Shown: positions 13,470-19,822 of the stretch, piece by piece
How positions within the stretch are numbered: position 1 is the first letter of the stretch
Layout of the letters: every line of letters starts with the position of its first letter
Made by a program: the position numbers and the translations under genes
Source of the DNA: a virus
Length of the DNA: 22,773 nucleotides
Direction: 5' to 3' (one strand)
Virus record (IMG/VR): IMGVR_UViG_3300027687_000081
Location: 1 to 22,773 of that record
Notes under the pieces: generated by a model
What the model saw: only the letters and a program-made list of their open reading frames with translations
Told to the model about the DNA's origin: nothing
Databases searched by the model: none

Positions 13470-13725
13470 AAAGAATTCGTTGACGTAACATTGAGGCTAG
13501 GCAAACACTGGGGTTCGAACCCCCACGCTTCCACCTATAATCATTCTAAGAGTGTTTATAGGGGGAGCGATTTGGATTCGACTTGCTGGTAATAGGTGTT
13601 ATTAGAATAGGTGATGTAAGCTACCTTAAACGCGAACAAACAATATAAATGCAAACGATGCGTTTTACGGTGATACAGCTATAGCAGCTTAAGACACCTG
13701 AGGTTTCGGTCCTCCCTTATTATCC
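13470..13725 (+). ncRNA. ssrA: Circularly permuted (two-piece) tmRNA
   Basis: Acceptor piece first. The T-arm is TGGGG at 13509-13513, loop TTCGAAC at 13514-13520 and CCCCA at 13521-13525, followed by the 3' acceptor strand CGCTTCC at 13526-13532 and A-C-C, then T. After a spacer of about 27 bases comes the coding piece. Its 5' acceptor strand GGGAGCG at 13563-13569 pairs fully with CGCTTCC, and the D-region TTTGGATTCGAC follows. Resume codon GCA is at 13651. GTGTTA in the coding piece can pair with TAACAT in the acceptor piece as part of helix P2. Permuted tmRNAs are matured by excision of the spacer. CCA is not fully encoded. The outer ends given here are approximate. Confidence 0.9.
13651..13692 (+). 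other. tmRNA proteolysis-tag reading frame
   Basis: GCA AAC GAT opens a frame encoding ANDAFYGDTAIAA, ending at TAA 13690-13692. Start A-N-D and end A-A match the general tmRNA tag design (E. coli tag ANDENYALAA; C-terminal A-A recognised by ClpXP). The middle FYGDTAI part is not one I recognise from host tags. Confidence 0.85.
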
Positions 13726-13762
13726 AATTGGGCCAACTTTAAAATTAAAAGGTGATTAAATT

Positions 13763-14020
13763 ATGACTAGTGTTATTATACCATCAACTGATGCAGACAA
13801 AAAACGAATTAAAGATTGTATGGACGAAATCAGTAATTCGTATCTCAGGCAGGAAGCCGAACGAGAATTCATCAAGGAAGCTATTGTGTCTCTAGAGGAC
13901 GATGTTGGGATACCTAAAAAATATCTAGCCAAAATGGCAAAAATCTATCATAAGCAGAATATGTCTGAGCTAGTATCAGAGATTGAAGAGATAGAGGCTT
14001 TACTTGAAAGCGTGAAATAG
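13763..14020 (+). CDS. dsbA: DsbA-like double-stranded DNA-binding protein
   Basis: An 85-residue mostly helical protein. The second half (I-K-E-A-I-V-S-L-E-D-D-V-G-I-P-K-K-Y, then A-K-I-Y-H-K-Q-N, then acidic E-I-E-E-I-E-A-L-L) aligns with T4 DsbA (D-E-L-G-V, L-Y-H-K-D-N, E-E-V-V-E-L-Y). T4 DsbA is 89 residues, binds dsDNA and stimulates late promoters. The gene stands in the T4 order dsbA-33-59-32. The ribosome binding site AAAGGTG lies upstream of ATG 13763. It lies directly after the tmRNA and may be read from the same transcript. Confidence 0.8.
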   Translation: MTSVIIPSTDADKKRIKDCMDEISNSYLRQEAEREFIKEAIVSLEDDVGIPKKYLAKMAKIYHKQNMSELVSEIEEIEALLESVK

Positions 14021-14023
14021 TAC

Positions 14024-14053
14024 TTGACATTTGTATAGTTACTATGCTATAAT
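14024..14053 (+). promoter_or_regulatory. sigma70 promoter with extended -10
   Basis: TTGACA at 14024-14029 and TGC-TATAAT with the -10 at 14048-14053, 18-base spacer. It lies directly after dsbA and drives the small gene at 14086 and probably genes 33 and 59. Confidence 0.8.
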
Positions 14054-14085
14054 ATACATCAAGAAATCAATATAGGAAATTGCCT

Positions 14086-14295
14086 ATGAAACATATCACA
14101 GTGTTCTACAAAGAAGATTCCGACTCCACAGACGTTAGAGCCGAAGTTGTTGTGGACTCGTCCGGCAAGTATGGTATCGAGTTCTATACGGGTTCTGGTA
14201 ATAATCCTAAGACAGAGTGGTACGAAAAAACTCTAAATGAAGTTAAAGATATTGCCGAAGACTGGGCTTGTAACGTTAAACTGTTGCGTGGTTAA
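14086..14295 (+). CDS. Hypothetical small protein between dsbA and 33
   Basis: A 69-residue acidic protein starting MKHITVFYKE. I chose ATG 14086 because AGGAA lies eight bases upstream; the TTG six bases earlier is too close to it. It has a beta-rich first half (H-I-T-V-F-Y, V-V-V-D-S-S-G-K-Y-G-I-E-F-Y) and a C-terminal helix (L-N-E-V-K-D-I-A-E-D-W). No family recognised. In T4 no gene lies between dsbA and 33, so this is an insertion relative to the T4 order. Gene 33 follows in the same frame directly after its stop. Confidence 0.6.
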   Translation: MKHITVFYKEDSDSTDVRAEVVVDSSGKYGIEFYTGSGNNPKTEWYEKTLNEVKDIAEDWACNVKLLRG

Positions 14296-14322
14296 GCTAT
14301 TCAATCATACGAGGGGAATCAA

Positions 14323-14574
14323 ATTACGAAATCTAAAGACGTTGGCATAGAATTGACTCAGTTAACTTCCGAGTCTATCATGAGAGAAATAAACTCGAAT
14401 ATCTTAAGAGGTGTTCCATACATCGATGCTGTTATTGCATATGCAGAATCGTATGGACTAGAGGTAGAATCAGTGGGGGAAATCATTCGAAAATCTCCTG
14501 TGCTAAAAGCTAAAATCTATCGAGAAGCCGAAGACTTGAATATGGTCGAAAAACTAACAAGGTTGCCTGTATGA
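14323..14574 (+). CDS. 33: Late promoter transcription coactivator gp33
   Basis: Residues from the ATT at 14323 give 83 amino acids. The conserved gp33 part is I-M-R-E-I-N-S-N-I-L-R-G-V-P-Y-I-D-A-V followed by a helical block and the C-terminal A-E-D-L-N-M-V-E-K-L-T-R-L-P-V. gp33 links the sliding clamp gp45 to RNA polymerase at late promoters, consistent with the TATAAATA promoters here. No ATG or GTG precedes the conserved region. GAGGGG at 14311-14316 is six bases from ATT 14323; TTG at 14353 has no ribosome binding site. The stop overlaps gene 59 by ATGA. It is shorter than T4 gp33 (112). Confidence 0.75.
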   Translation: MTKSKDVGIELTQLTSESIMREINSNILRGVPYIDAVIAYAESYGLEVESVGEIIRKSPVLKAKIYREAEDLNMVEKLTRLPV

Positions 14575-15167
14575 CAGAAACCTCTGTCTACACGACAAGA
14601 GATGCTTTTGACATATACAGCTACTATATGGCGTTGAGGAAGCACTTCACATCTAGTTATGATTTTGTTAAGTACGGCGGTAAGATGAGATTGAGTGTCG
14701 ATTCTTTCGAGAGAAGGCGAGATAAATATTTCTTCTATAAACTCTCTAAGCGAAAGGAAGCTAAAGAATTCGTGTTAGCAAATCTTATCGTCAAGCCTGA
14801 TATATGGATTGGTGATCTTGTAAGCGAAGAAGCGAATAAAGTTTATACTGAGTGGTCAAAGAGACAGCAGTCATTGTCTTACTTATTTAAGAATGATTTG
14901 GATGAATTGAATGATGATTTTAACTCAAACTTTATAGTTAACGATGGTCAGTATCCTCGCTTACTTCAGCTTTTCAATGCTAAGAATTTGTCTATAGAGA
15001 CACTGATAATACTGGGCGACATGACTGGCTGTTGGAACCACTGGGATAAGAAAATAAATGACACTATAATTTATCCCAGCATTTGTATGACTGCTAAGAA
15101 GTACGCGCCCTTCCTTTCATACGATAAGGGAAAAATGAAGTCTATCGTCACTGAGAAATTTATATGA
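14571..15167 (+). CDS. 59: Helicase loader gp59
   Basis: A 198-residue protein (T4 gp59 is 217). The N-terminal T-R-D-A-F-D-I-Y-S-Y-Y-M-A-L-R-K-H-F and Y-D-F-V-K-Y-G-G-K match the gp59 HMG-like domain, and the C-terminal Y-A-P-F-L-S-Y-D-K-G-K-M-K-S-I-V is the typical gp59 ending. gp59 binds forked DNA, contacts gp32 and loads the gp41 helicase for recombination-dependent replication. It overlaps gene 33 by four bases and precedes gene 32, exactly as in T4. The two Cys near the C-terminus (W-N and I-C-M regions) are not metal-site-like. Confidence 0.88.
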   Translation: MTETSVYTTRDAFDIYSYYMALRKHFTSSYDFVKYGGKMRLSVDSFERRRDKYFFYKLSKRKEAKEFVLANLIVKPDIWIGDLVSEEANKVYTEWSKRQQSLSYLFKNDLDELNDDFNSNFIVNDGQYPRLLQLFNAKNLSIETLIILGDMTGCWNHWDKKINDTIIYPSICMTAKKYAPFLSYDKGKMKSIVTEKFI

Positions 15168-15175
15168 TGTTTTAC

Positions 15176-15204
15176 TTGACAAACACGATAGAATGTAGTA
15201 TAAT
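15176..15204 (+). promoter_or_regulatory. sigma70 promoter of gene 32
   Basis: TTGACA at 15176-15181, TATAAT at 15199-15204, 17-base spacer: full consensus. The leader to gene 32 is about 105 bases and A-rich, and contains a strong ribosome binding site before a seven-codon ORF at 15225-15248. Confidence 0.85.
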
Positions 15205-15224
15205 TACTGTAACAAAAAAGGAGC

Positions 15225-15248
15225 ATGTCTATGATAACGACTTTATAA
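15225..15248 (+). promoter_or_regulatory. Seven-codon leader ORF upstream of gene 32
   Basis: ATG at 15225, spelling MSMITTL then TAA, is preceded by AAAAAGGAG, a better ribosome binding site than that of gene 32 itself. In T4 the gene 32 leader contains an RNA pseudoknot and an unstructured A-rich operator bound by gp32 for translational autoregulation. This minimal ORF could act in regulation here or be chance; its function is unproven. Confidence 0.35.
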
Positions 15249-15316
15249 TAATGGCAGTATAAAACGCAGTACAAAAACGTAACATAAATCGTATATTAAA
15301 ATTGAGGTATCACAAG

Positions 15317-16252
15317 ATGACAACATCTTTTGCAGCACTAAAAAAATCACGTAGTAGTTCTTTCGACAAACTGAATTCTGAACTACAGTCTATGGGCAAT
15401 AAAAGCAATAAAGGAGACGACCGTTACTGGAAGCCTGAAGTTGATAAAGCTGGAAATGGCTACGCAGTAATTCGTTTTTTGCCCGCACCAACCGGTGAAG
15501 ATGTACCTTTTGTTCGTGGATGGGATCACGGCTTTCAAGGACCAGGTGGATGGTATATCGAGAACTCTCTCACTACATTGGGTCAAGATGATCCAGTCTC
15601 TGAGCATAACTCTAAGTTGTGGAACTCTGGTCATGACGAAGATAAGGAAGTCGCTCGTAAGCAGAAGCGTAGATTATCCTACACTGCTAATATCTACATC
15701 GTACAAGATAGTTCAAACCCTTCGCGAGAAGGTCAAGTGTATCTATACAAGTTTGGCAAGAAAATCTTTGACAAACTAAACGATGCTATGAATCCACAGT
15801 TTGCCGATGAAGATCCGATCAACCCATTTGACTTTTGGGAAGGCGCTGACTTCAAACTTAAAATCCGTCAAGTCGAAGGCTATCGCAACTACGATAAGTC
15901 TGAATTTTCTTCTGTAGCTGCACTGTCAGATTCGTCTGGTACTGCACTGTCAGACGAGGCTATGGAAGAAGTTTGGAGTAAAGAGCATTCTCTTTCCGAG
16001 ATTGTTGATCCTAAAAACTTCAAAACCTATAATGAACTGAAGACTAAGTTGTACAAAGTTCTAGGTCTTGATGGCAGTAAACACGCACCCACGACTACTG
16101 CCGAGGATGACAATACGTGGATGGAAAGTACTAGCGCATCGAAAGAGCGAAAGGCTCCTGAAGTCGAAAGTACTCCATCCCCGTCTCTTGCAAGTGATGA
16201 CGGAGATGATGAATCTCTAGATTTCTTCAAGAGTCTAGCCGCTGATAGTTAA
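15317..16252 (+). CDS. 32: Single-stranded DNA-binding protein gp32
   Basis: A 311-residue protein from ATG 15317 (GAGG nine bases upstream; an in-frame TTG at 15302 is disfavoured). The N-terminal basic helix carries the LAST-like R-S-S-S-F motif. The core has A-G-N-G-Y-A-V-I-R-F-L-P, V-R-G-W-D-H-G-F, Y-K-F-G-K-K-I-F-D-K and G-Y-R-N-Y-D-K-S, all characteristic of gp32. The C-terminus is very acidic (D-D-G-D-D-E-S-L-D-F-F) for protein partners. The T4 zinc ligands (His64, Cys77, Cys87, Cys90) are not kept: the corresponding loop has no Cys. The gene follows gp59 in T4 order, with a strong promoter before and a strong terminator after. Confidence 0.93.
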   Translation: MTTSFAALKKSRSSSFDKLNSELQSMGNKSNKGDDRYWKPEVDKAGNGYAVIRFLPAPTGEDVPFVRGWDHGFQGPGGWYIENSLTTLGQDDPVSEHNSKLWNSGHDEDKEVARKQKRRLSYTANIYIVQDSSNPSREGQVYLYKFGKKIFDKLNDAMNPQFADEDPINPFDFWEGADFKLKIRQVEGYRNYDKSEFSSVAALSDSSGTALSDEAMEEVWSKEHSLSEIVDPKNFKTYNELKTKLYKVLGLDGSKHAPTTTAEDDNTWMESTSASKERKAPEVESTPSPSLASDDGDDESLDFFKSLAADS

Positions 16253-16272
16253 ACTATCTGGCTAGAGGGAAC

Positions 16273-16306
16273 GGGCAGCTCACGAGCGCGTGAGTTGCCC
16301 TTTTTT
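16273..16306 (+). terminator. Strong rho-independent terminator of gene 32
   Basis: GGGCAGCTCACG at 16273-16284 pairs with CGTGAGTTGCCC at 16289-16300 (twelve pairs, one G-U) around a four-base loop, followed by six T. It ends the rightward replication block just before the convergent tail genes. Confidence 0.92.
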
Positions 16307-16310
16307 ATGC

Positions 16311-18545
16311 TTAGAATCCACCGCCACCTTTACTTGCTAGATTGCCTGGCGGCTGTATGAAGATACTAGTGTTTTTCTGCTGATTTTGTCTATTAATTGT
16401 TGTCACTACAGGTCCAGGTGCTGACACTGCAATATTAGCTGCTTGTTGTTGCTGTTTAGCACTTTTTGCATCTTGATTGAGTATAGAGTGAGCTATTGCA
16501 GTTGCTGAAGAAGATGTCTCAGCGGGAGCGATTGATTGGGCTGTCGGAGAAACTCTAAGAACACCTACACTCCTATCCCTTTTAATTGCATCTGGCGTAG
16601 AGACAGTCTGTTCTTTTGCAATTGCATCTGGCGTAGAGGCTAGATTGTTCATATCTCCAAATATATCAACAGCCTTAGATACTTCATTCAATTGAATATT
16701 GGGATTATTTATTAGTCCTTTGCCAAAGTCTACATCAGCTTGTCCATCGAACTTTACCTTATTACCAACAGTCAGTCCTTCTAAGATAGGAATCGATTTG
16801 GATAGATTGACAGCCAATTTATGAAAGTTTACTTCTGAGTCTGAAATTTTAATAGTGGAAAATGTAGAGAGTGCTTTAGAAAACTTATCTAATGAGTCGG
16901 CAGCTTCATCTAGCTTATCGATTTCGTCTGTGATTGCGGTTATCTCAGAGATCATACTATTATCGCCGAAAGTGAATGCACTTTTTAATCCAGAGAAAAA
17001 GCCGTCGCTAGTGAATATACTTAATCCCTCACCGATGTTCTCCATTGTGGCAACAAAGTTACTGCCGTCATCTTTTACATTATCTGTTATTGACGTTAGT
17101 ATATCAACCTCATCTTTAATGCCTTGTGCGAAGTTTTCACTAGTGAATAGCTGGATGATTGACGCGAAGCCCTTACCCGCTCCAAATGCTACTAGACCAG
17201 CTCCTATACCAGCCATCACTTCCAAGAAACCGGCACTTCCTTCAGGTGTTTGCGCGCCAGGCAGATTAAGTATAGAGAGTAGGGTCCCGACTTCTTCCTT
17301 TATATCGTCTGCAAAATTGTCGCCTTTCGTAAAAAGTCCAACAGCCGAGCTTAATCCAGAAGCAGCAGCACCAGTCGCTTTACCTATACTAAATGCTACT
17401 AAACCTATTCCTATATTTGCGAGTACGTCTGCAAGCACTTTTGATTTCTGAGCGTTGACACCATCTATCTCAAGTATCTGTAGAAGAGATGTGACATTAG
17501 ATAGAATATCTGCTCCCCAATTATCACCACCAGCCGTAAGGGCACTAAGTCCGCCACCCACAGCAAAGGACGTTAGACCACCTCCAATTTTTTCCAGCAC
17601 TGCCGCAAGGGTATCCGCACCATCTTCACTCACGTCATTTATCTCAAGTATCTGTAGAAGGTTTCCTACGTTAGCTAGAATACTTTTGCTCCATTCAGTA
17701 CCATCGCTGAATTGGTTAACTGCTGCGCCTACTCCAAATGCCAGCAGACCTGCTCCTATAGCAGCCATTGCAGAAGTGAAGCCAGCAACATTTCCAATGG
17801 TAACACCCGGCAGGCTAGGTAGCTCTAGAAGAGATGTTACGTTATCTTTTATTGCGTCTACCCAGCTACCATCACCTTCAAATTTATTCAGCACTACTGC
17901 TGATCCTGCGCCAACACTAAACGCAAGTAGACCAGCACCCAAGCCAGTCATAGTGGCTATAAACGCGCCATTAGTCACAAAGAAGTCTCCAACTCCATCA
18001 AAATCGTCTGAGATTGCTAATAGCTCACCCACATTCTCTCGAATTTTTTTACCATCCAAATCGTTAAGTTGTTCTAGTAAAACTCCAGCGCCACCTAGAA
18101 GAGCGCCAGCGCCTGCCAGAACAGCACCCAGGCCTATACCGGCGCCAGCAGCCCCGAGTCCTACTCCACCACCCAGAAGACCACCCAGAAGACCACCTTT
18201 CTTTTTACCACCTGCTTCTACGGTGTCAGCGCCACCGCCATCACTCATGACACCTAGACCAGAACTGCCAACAGGCTCATCTTTCGCAGAAGACTGTCCG
18301 AGTTGTGCCAGTCGTGCGGCCTTTTCATCCGCATCTTCGTTATTCAATATAGTAGTATTAGCCGCGTCTACCAACCCTCTGAGAGACGTTGTTTGATCAA
18401 CCAAAGAAGATTGCATCGATTCTAATACAGGTGTTATTTTATCAAGAGTCTCTTTAGAGAGATTTACTGTCTTTGGTTTTCGAGTGAAGATGTTAGTGAG
18501 GGCATTCCCCTCCACATCTTTCTTTTTATTTTTCTTCTTTGCCAT
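16311..18545 (-). CDS. Large Gly-rich repeat protein, possible tape measure or virion protein
   Basis: A 744-residue protein. It has a strongly basic start (A-K-K-K-N-K-K-K), then a Gly/Ala/Leu-rich hydrophobic region at about 120-165 (G-L-L-G-G-L-L-G-G-G-V-G-L-G-A). About six repeats of 65-80 residues at about 190-540 follow, each with I-G-A-G-L-x-A-F-x-V-G and ending in D-I-x-x-x-V-x-x-L-L-x-I-L. A coiled-coil-like segment near 545-570 (D-E-I-D-K-L-D-E-A-A-D-S-L-D) and a Gln-rich tail complete it. It lies downstream of the 26-like baseplate gene and may be a tape-measure, hub or membrane-inserting virion protein; T4 gp29 shows no obvious sequence likeness. The late promoter is at 19015-19022. 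Confidence 0.55.
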   Translation of the reverse strand: MAKKKNKKKDVEGNALTNIFTRKPKTVNLSKETLDKITPVLESMQSSLVDQTTSLRGLVDAANTTILNNEDADEKAARLAQLGQSSAKDEPVGSSGLGVMSDGGGADTVEAGGKKKGGLLGGLLGGGVGLGAAGAGIGLGAVLAGAGALLGGAGVLLEQLNDLDGKKIRENVGELLAISDDFDGVGDFFVTNGAFIATMTGLGAGLLAFSVGAGSAVVLNKFEGDGSWVDAIKDNVTSLLELPSLPGVTIGNVAGFTSAMAAIGAGLLAFGVGAAVNQFSDGTEWSKSILANVGNLLQILEINDVSEDGADTLAAVLEKIGGGLTSFAVGGGLSALTAGGDNWGADILSNVTSLLQILEIDGVNAQKSKVLADVLANIGIGLVAFSIGKATGAAASGLSSAVGLFTKGDNFADDIKEEVGTLLSILNLPGAQTPEGSAGFLEVMAGIGAGLVAFGAGKGFASIIQLFTSENFAQGIKDEVDILTSITDNVKDDGSNFVATMENIGEGLSIFTSDGFFSGLKSAFTFGDNSMISEITAITDEIDKLDEAADSLDKFSKALSTFSTIKISDSEVNFHKLAVNLSKSIPILEGLTVGNKVKFDGQADVDFGKGLINNPNIQLNEVSKAVDIFGDMNNLASTPDAIAKEQTVSTPDAIKRDRSVGVLRVSPTAQSIAPAETSSSATAIAHSILNQDAKSAKQQQQAANIAVSAPGPVVTTINRQNQQKNTSIFIQPPGNLASKGGGGF

Positions 18546-18554
18546 GATCGTAAC

Positions 18555-18908
18555 CTATCTATCGTCTTTTTTATTGGAATATGCTTGAGTTGTGTAAAAT
18601 GCTGCAACTATAGCTGCAACTGATACGAAATATGTTGGAGCAATATCGCCTAACGTCTTAGATGCTTCATCTAATCCAAAACCAACTGTCACTATTACAG
18701 CAAATGGATATAACAGCATACCAAATAGTGCAAACCACGCCATTTGCCTCTGAGCGTCTTCTCGCTTATCCCTATTCTCAATCCTTTGACGTTCTTCATG
18801 TAGGGCTAAAGCGTTCTCTTGATCATCGACAGTTCCATCGATGTTTAAATCTGGATCAACGTCATGCACGTACTCGTCTTTATGAAACATGCGCCGGTTG
18901 GTTGACAT
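18555..18908 (-). CDS. Two-helix membrane protein with EF-hand-like loop
   Basis: A 117-residue protein. Residues 20-31 (D-L-N-I-D-G-T-V-D-D-Q-E) satisfy the EF-hand loop at positions 1, 3, 5, 6, 8, 9 and 12, suggesting calcium binding. Charged helix 32-50 (H-E-E-R-Q-R-I-E-N-R-D) leads to membrane segments at about 52-75 and 87-107, ending with a basic tail (S-N-K-K-D-D-R). The layout is compatible with a holin-like or virion-delivered membrane protein, but no holin family match is claimed. Ribosome binding site AAGGA precedes ATG. The late promoter TATAAATA at 19022-19015 lies about 107 bases upstream, inside the preceding ORF. Confidence 0.55.
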   Translation of the reverse strand: MSTNRRMFHKDEYVHDVDPDLNIDGTVDDQENALALHEERQRIENRDKREDAQRQMAWFALFGMLLYPFAVIVTVGFGLDEASKTLGDIAPTYFVSVAAIVAAFYTTQAYSNKKDDR

Positions 18909-18920
18909 TATACTATCCTT

Positions 18921-19088
18921 TTATTTCGACTTACTCTCTTCTATATAATGTAGCAACATACCAACATAGAGATCGCGCTCATATGGTATGAGATTTTCTA
19001 TCTCACTTATCTGGTATTTATAGTGTTGAGCCAGCGCGAAGACATTCTGATAATATAATGTCAAGCTATTATGACTCAACATTACGTA
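18921..19088 (-). CDS. -1-frame extension of the 26-like gene, or small reinitiated ORF
   Basis: A 55-codon frame opens at the 3' end of the 26-like gene in the -1 frame. It continues from the last T of a seven-T run (19088-19094 on this strand) without stop through L-Y-Y-Q-N-V-F-A-L-A-Q-H-Y, then E-N-L-I-P-Y-E-R-D-L-Y-V-G-M-L-L-H-Y-I, to TAA at 18921. Alternatively it starts at ATG 19082, overlapping the upstream stop as TAATG (53 residues). The pattern (aromatic/hydrophobic helix, then I-P-x-E-R-x-x-Y) resembles the C-terminal extension domains of tail assembly chaperones. It fills an otherwise empty 170-base gap. Confidence 0.65.
   Translation of the reverse strand, partial: YVMLSHNSLTLYYQNVFALAQHYKYQISEIENLIPYERDLYVGMLLHYIEESKSK
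19015..19022 (-). promoter_or_regulatory. T4-type late promoter (leftward)
   Basis: TATTTATA on the given strand, that is TATAAATA reading leftward, about 107 bases before the membrane protein gene at 18908. It lies inside the -1-frame extension ORF and probably drives the membrane protein and the 744-residue repeat protein. Confidence 0.65.
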
Positions 19089-19795
19089 AAAAAAGTGTCT
19101 ATACCCTCCATAGTAAACGTCTTTTCTTTCCCAGTATTGTCTTTATAGGGTATGGAGTACTTCATACGAGGTACTGTCTCAAAGAATTTTTGCATTGCTG
19201 TAACAGTTTCTTTAGTGAACTGGCCAACAAATTCATCAATCTCTTCTGAGGTAAAGTCCGAAAACTTTAGAACTTCATCTGTGGTCTTATTCACTAAACA
19301 GTCTATACATTGAACCATTGATCTAAATATTACTTCAGTCTCACTTTCGCCTTCATGTTCAGGGATTAATGCTTTAATTCCTTCTACTGTTGGATACCGC
19401 ATCATTAAATAGTAATCATCGTTTAAAACAACTTCCTTATTATGATCTTGATTGTGTGTGATCTCAATTTTATTGATGTCTATTGACAACGCAATCTCTT
19501 CTTCTGTGTCAGGATCTTTAACGCTGAAGGAAACTTTGTTATCAACAGACTTTGCGCGAATACATATAATAATATATTCTAGATCAAAGATTGGCATAGT
19601 ATCAACGTTAACGCCAATTACACAGTTGTTGATAATTTGCTTAATCGCTAAAATAATTTGATCAATATCCTTAGACTCTTGCGCTATTAGCAAAATCTTT
19701 TCTTCTTTAACTGTGAAGGGTCTATACTGTACCTTTTCTCCAGTAGATGGTACAATCAAATCAAATAAAGGCTGATCAATTTTTGGTAATCCCAT
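19082..19795 (-). CDS. 26: Baseplate protein of the T4 gp26 family
   Basis: A 237-residue protein (T4 gp26 is 208). The N-terminal P-L-F-D-L-I-V-P-S-T-G-E-K-V, F-T-V-K-E-E-K-I-L-L-I-A, then F-D-L-E-Y-I-I-I-C-I-R-A-K-S and F-S-V-K-D-P match the T4 baseplate hub-assembly family. The end C-I-D-x-L-V, F-T-K-E-T-V-T-A-M-Q-K-F-F-E-T-V-P completes the family pattern. The gene reads through a T TTT TTT heptamer at its last codons before TAA at 19082. A -1 slip there would add 55 residues. Ribosome binding site AGGAGAG precedes the ATG. It would act in assembly of the central hub. Confidence 0.75.
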   Translation of the reverse strand: MGLPKIDQPLFDLIVPSTGEKVQYRPFTVKEEKILLIAQESKDIDQIILAIKQIINNCVIGVNVDTMPIFDLEYIIICIRAKSVDNKVSFSVKDPDTEEEIALSIDINKIEITHNQDHNKEVVLNDDYYLMMRYPTVEGIKALIPEHEGESETEVIFRSMVQCIDCLVNKTTDEVLKFSDFTSEEIDEFVGQFTKETVTAMQKFFETVPRMKYSIPYKDNTGKEKTFTMEGIDTFFT

Positions 19796-19822
19796 GCTGT
19801 ACTCTCCTATAGTATAAAATAA

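Noticed and set aside
13480-13486. TTGACG as a -35 box for the tmRNA
   Set aside because: No TATAAT-like hexamer lies at 16-18 bases, and the sequence is inside the likely acceptor piece; the tmRNA promoter remains unidentified.
13505-13535. T-arm plus acceptor as a separate tRNA
   Set aside because: No anticodon arm or D-arm upstream; the tag piece and matching acceptor strand downstream explain it as permuted tmRNA.
13644-13651. TATAAATG resembling a late promoter
   Set aside because: It lies inside the tmRNA just before the tag frame and differs from the exact TATAAATA seen elsewhere.
17455-18396. Long rightward frame (313 codons) opposite the 744-residue gene
   Set aside because: It is rich in Ser and Pro with no recognisable domain, lies wholly antisense to a repeat gene with a clear repeat pattern, and has no ribosome binding site or promoter.
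19062-19067. TTGACA on the leftward strand near the 26-like stop
   Set aside because: No -10 hexamer at a workable distance; a TATAAATA late promoter is present instead.
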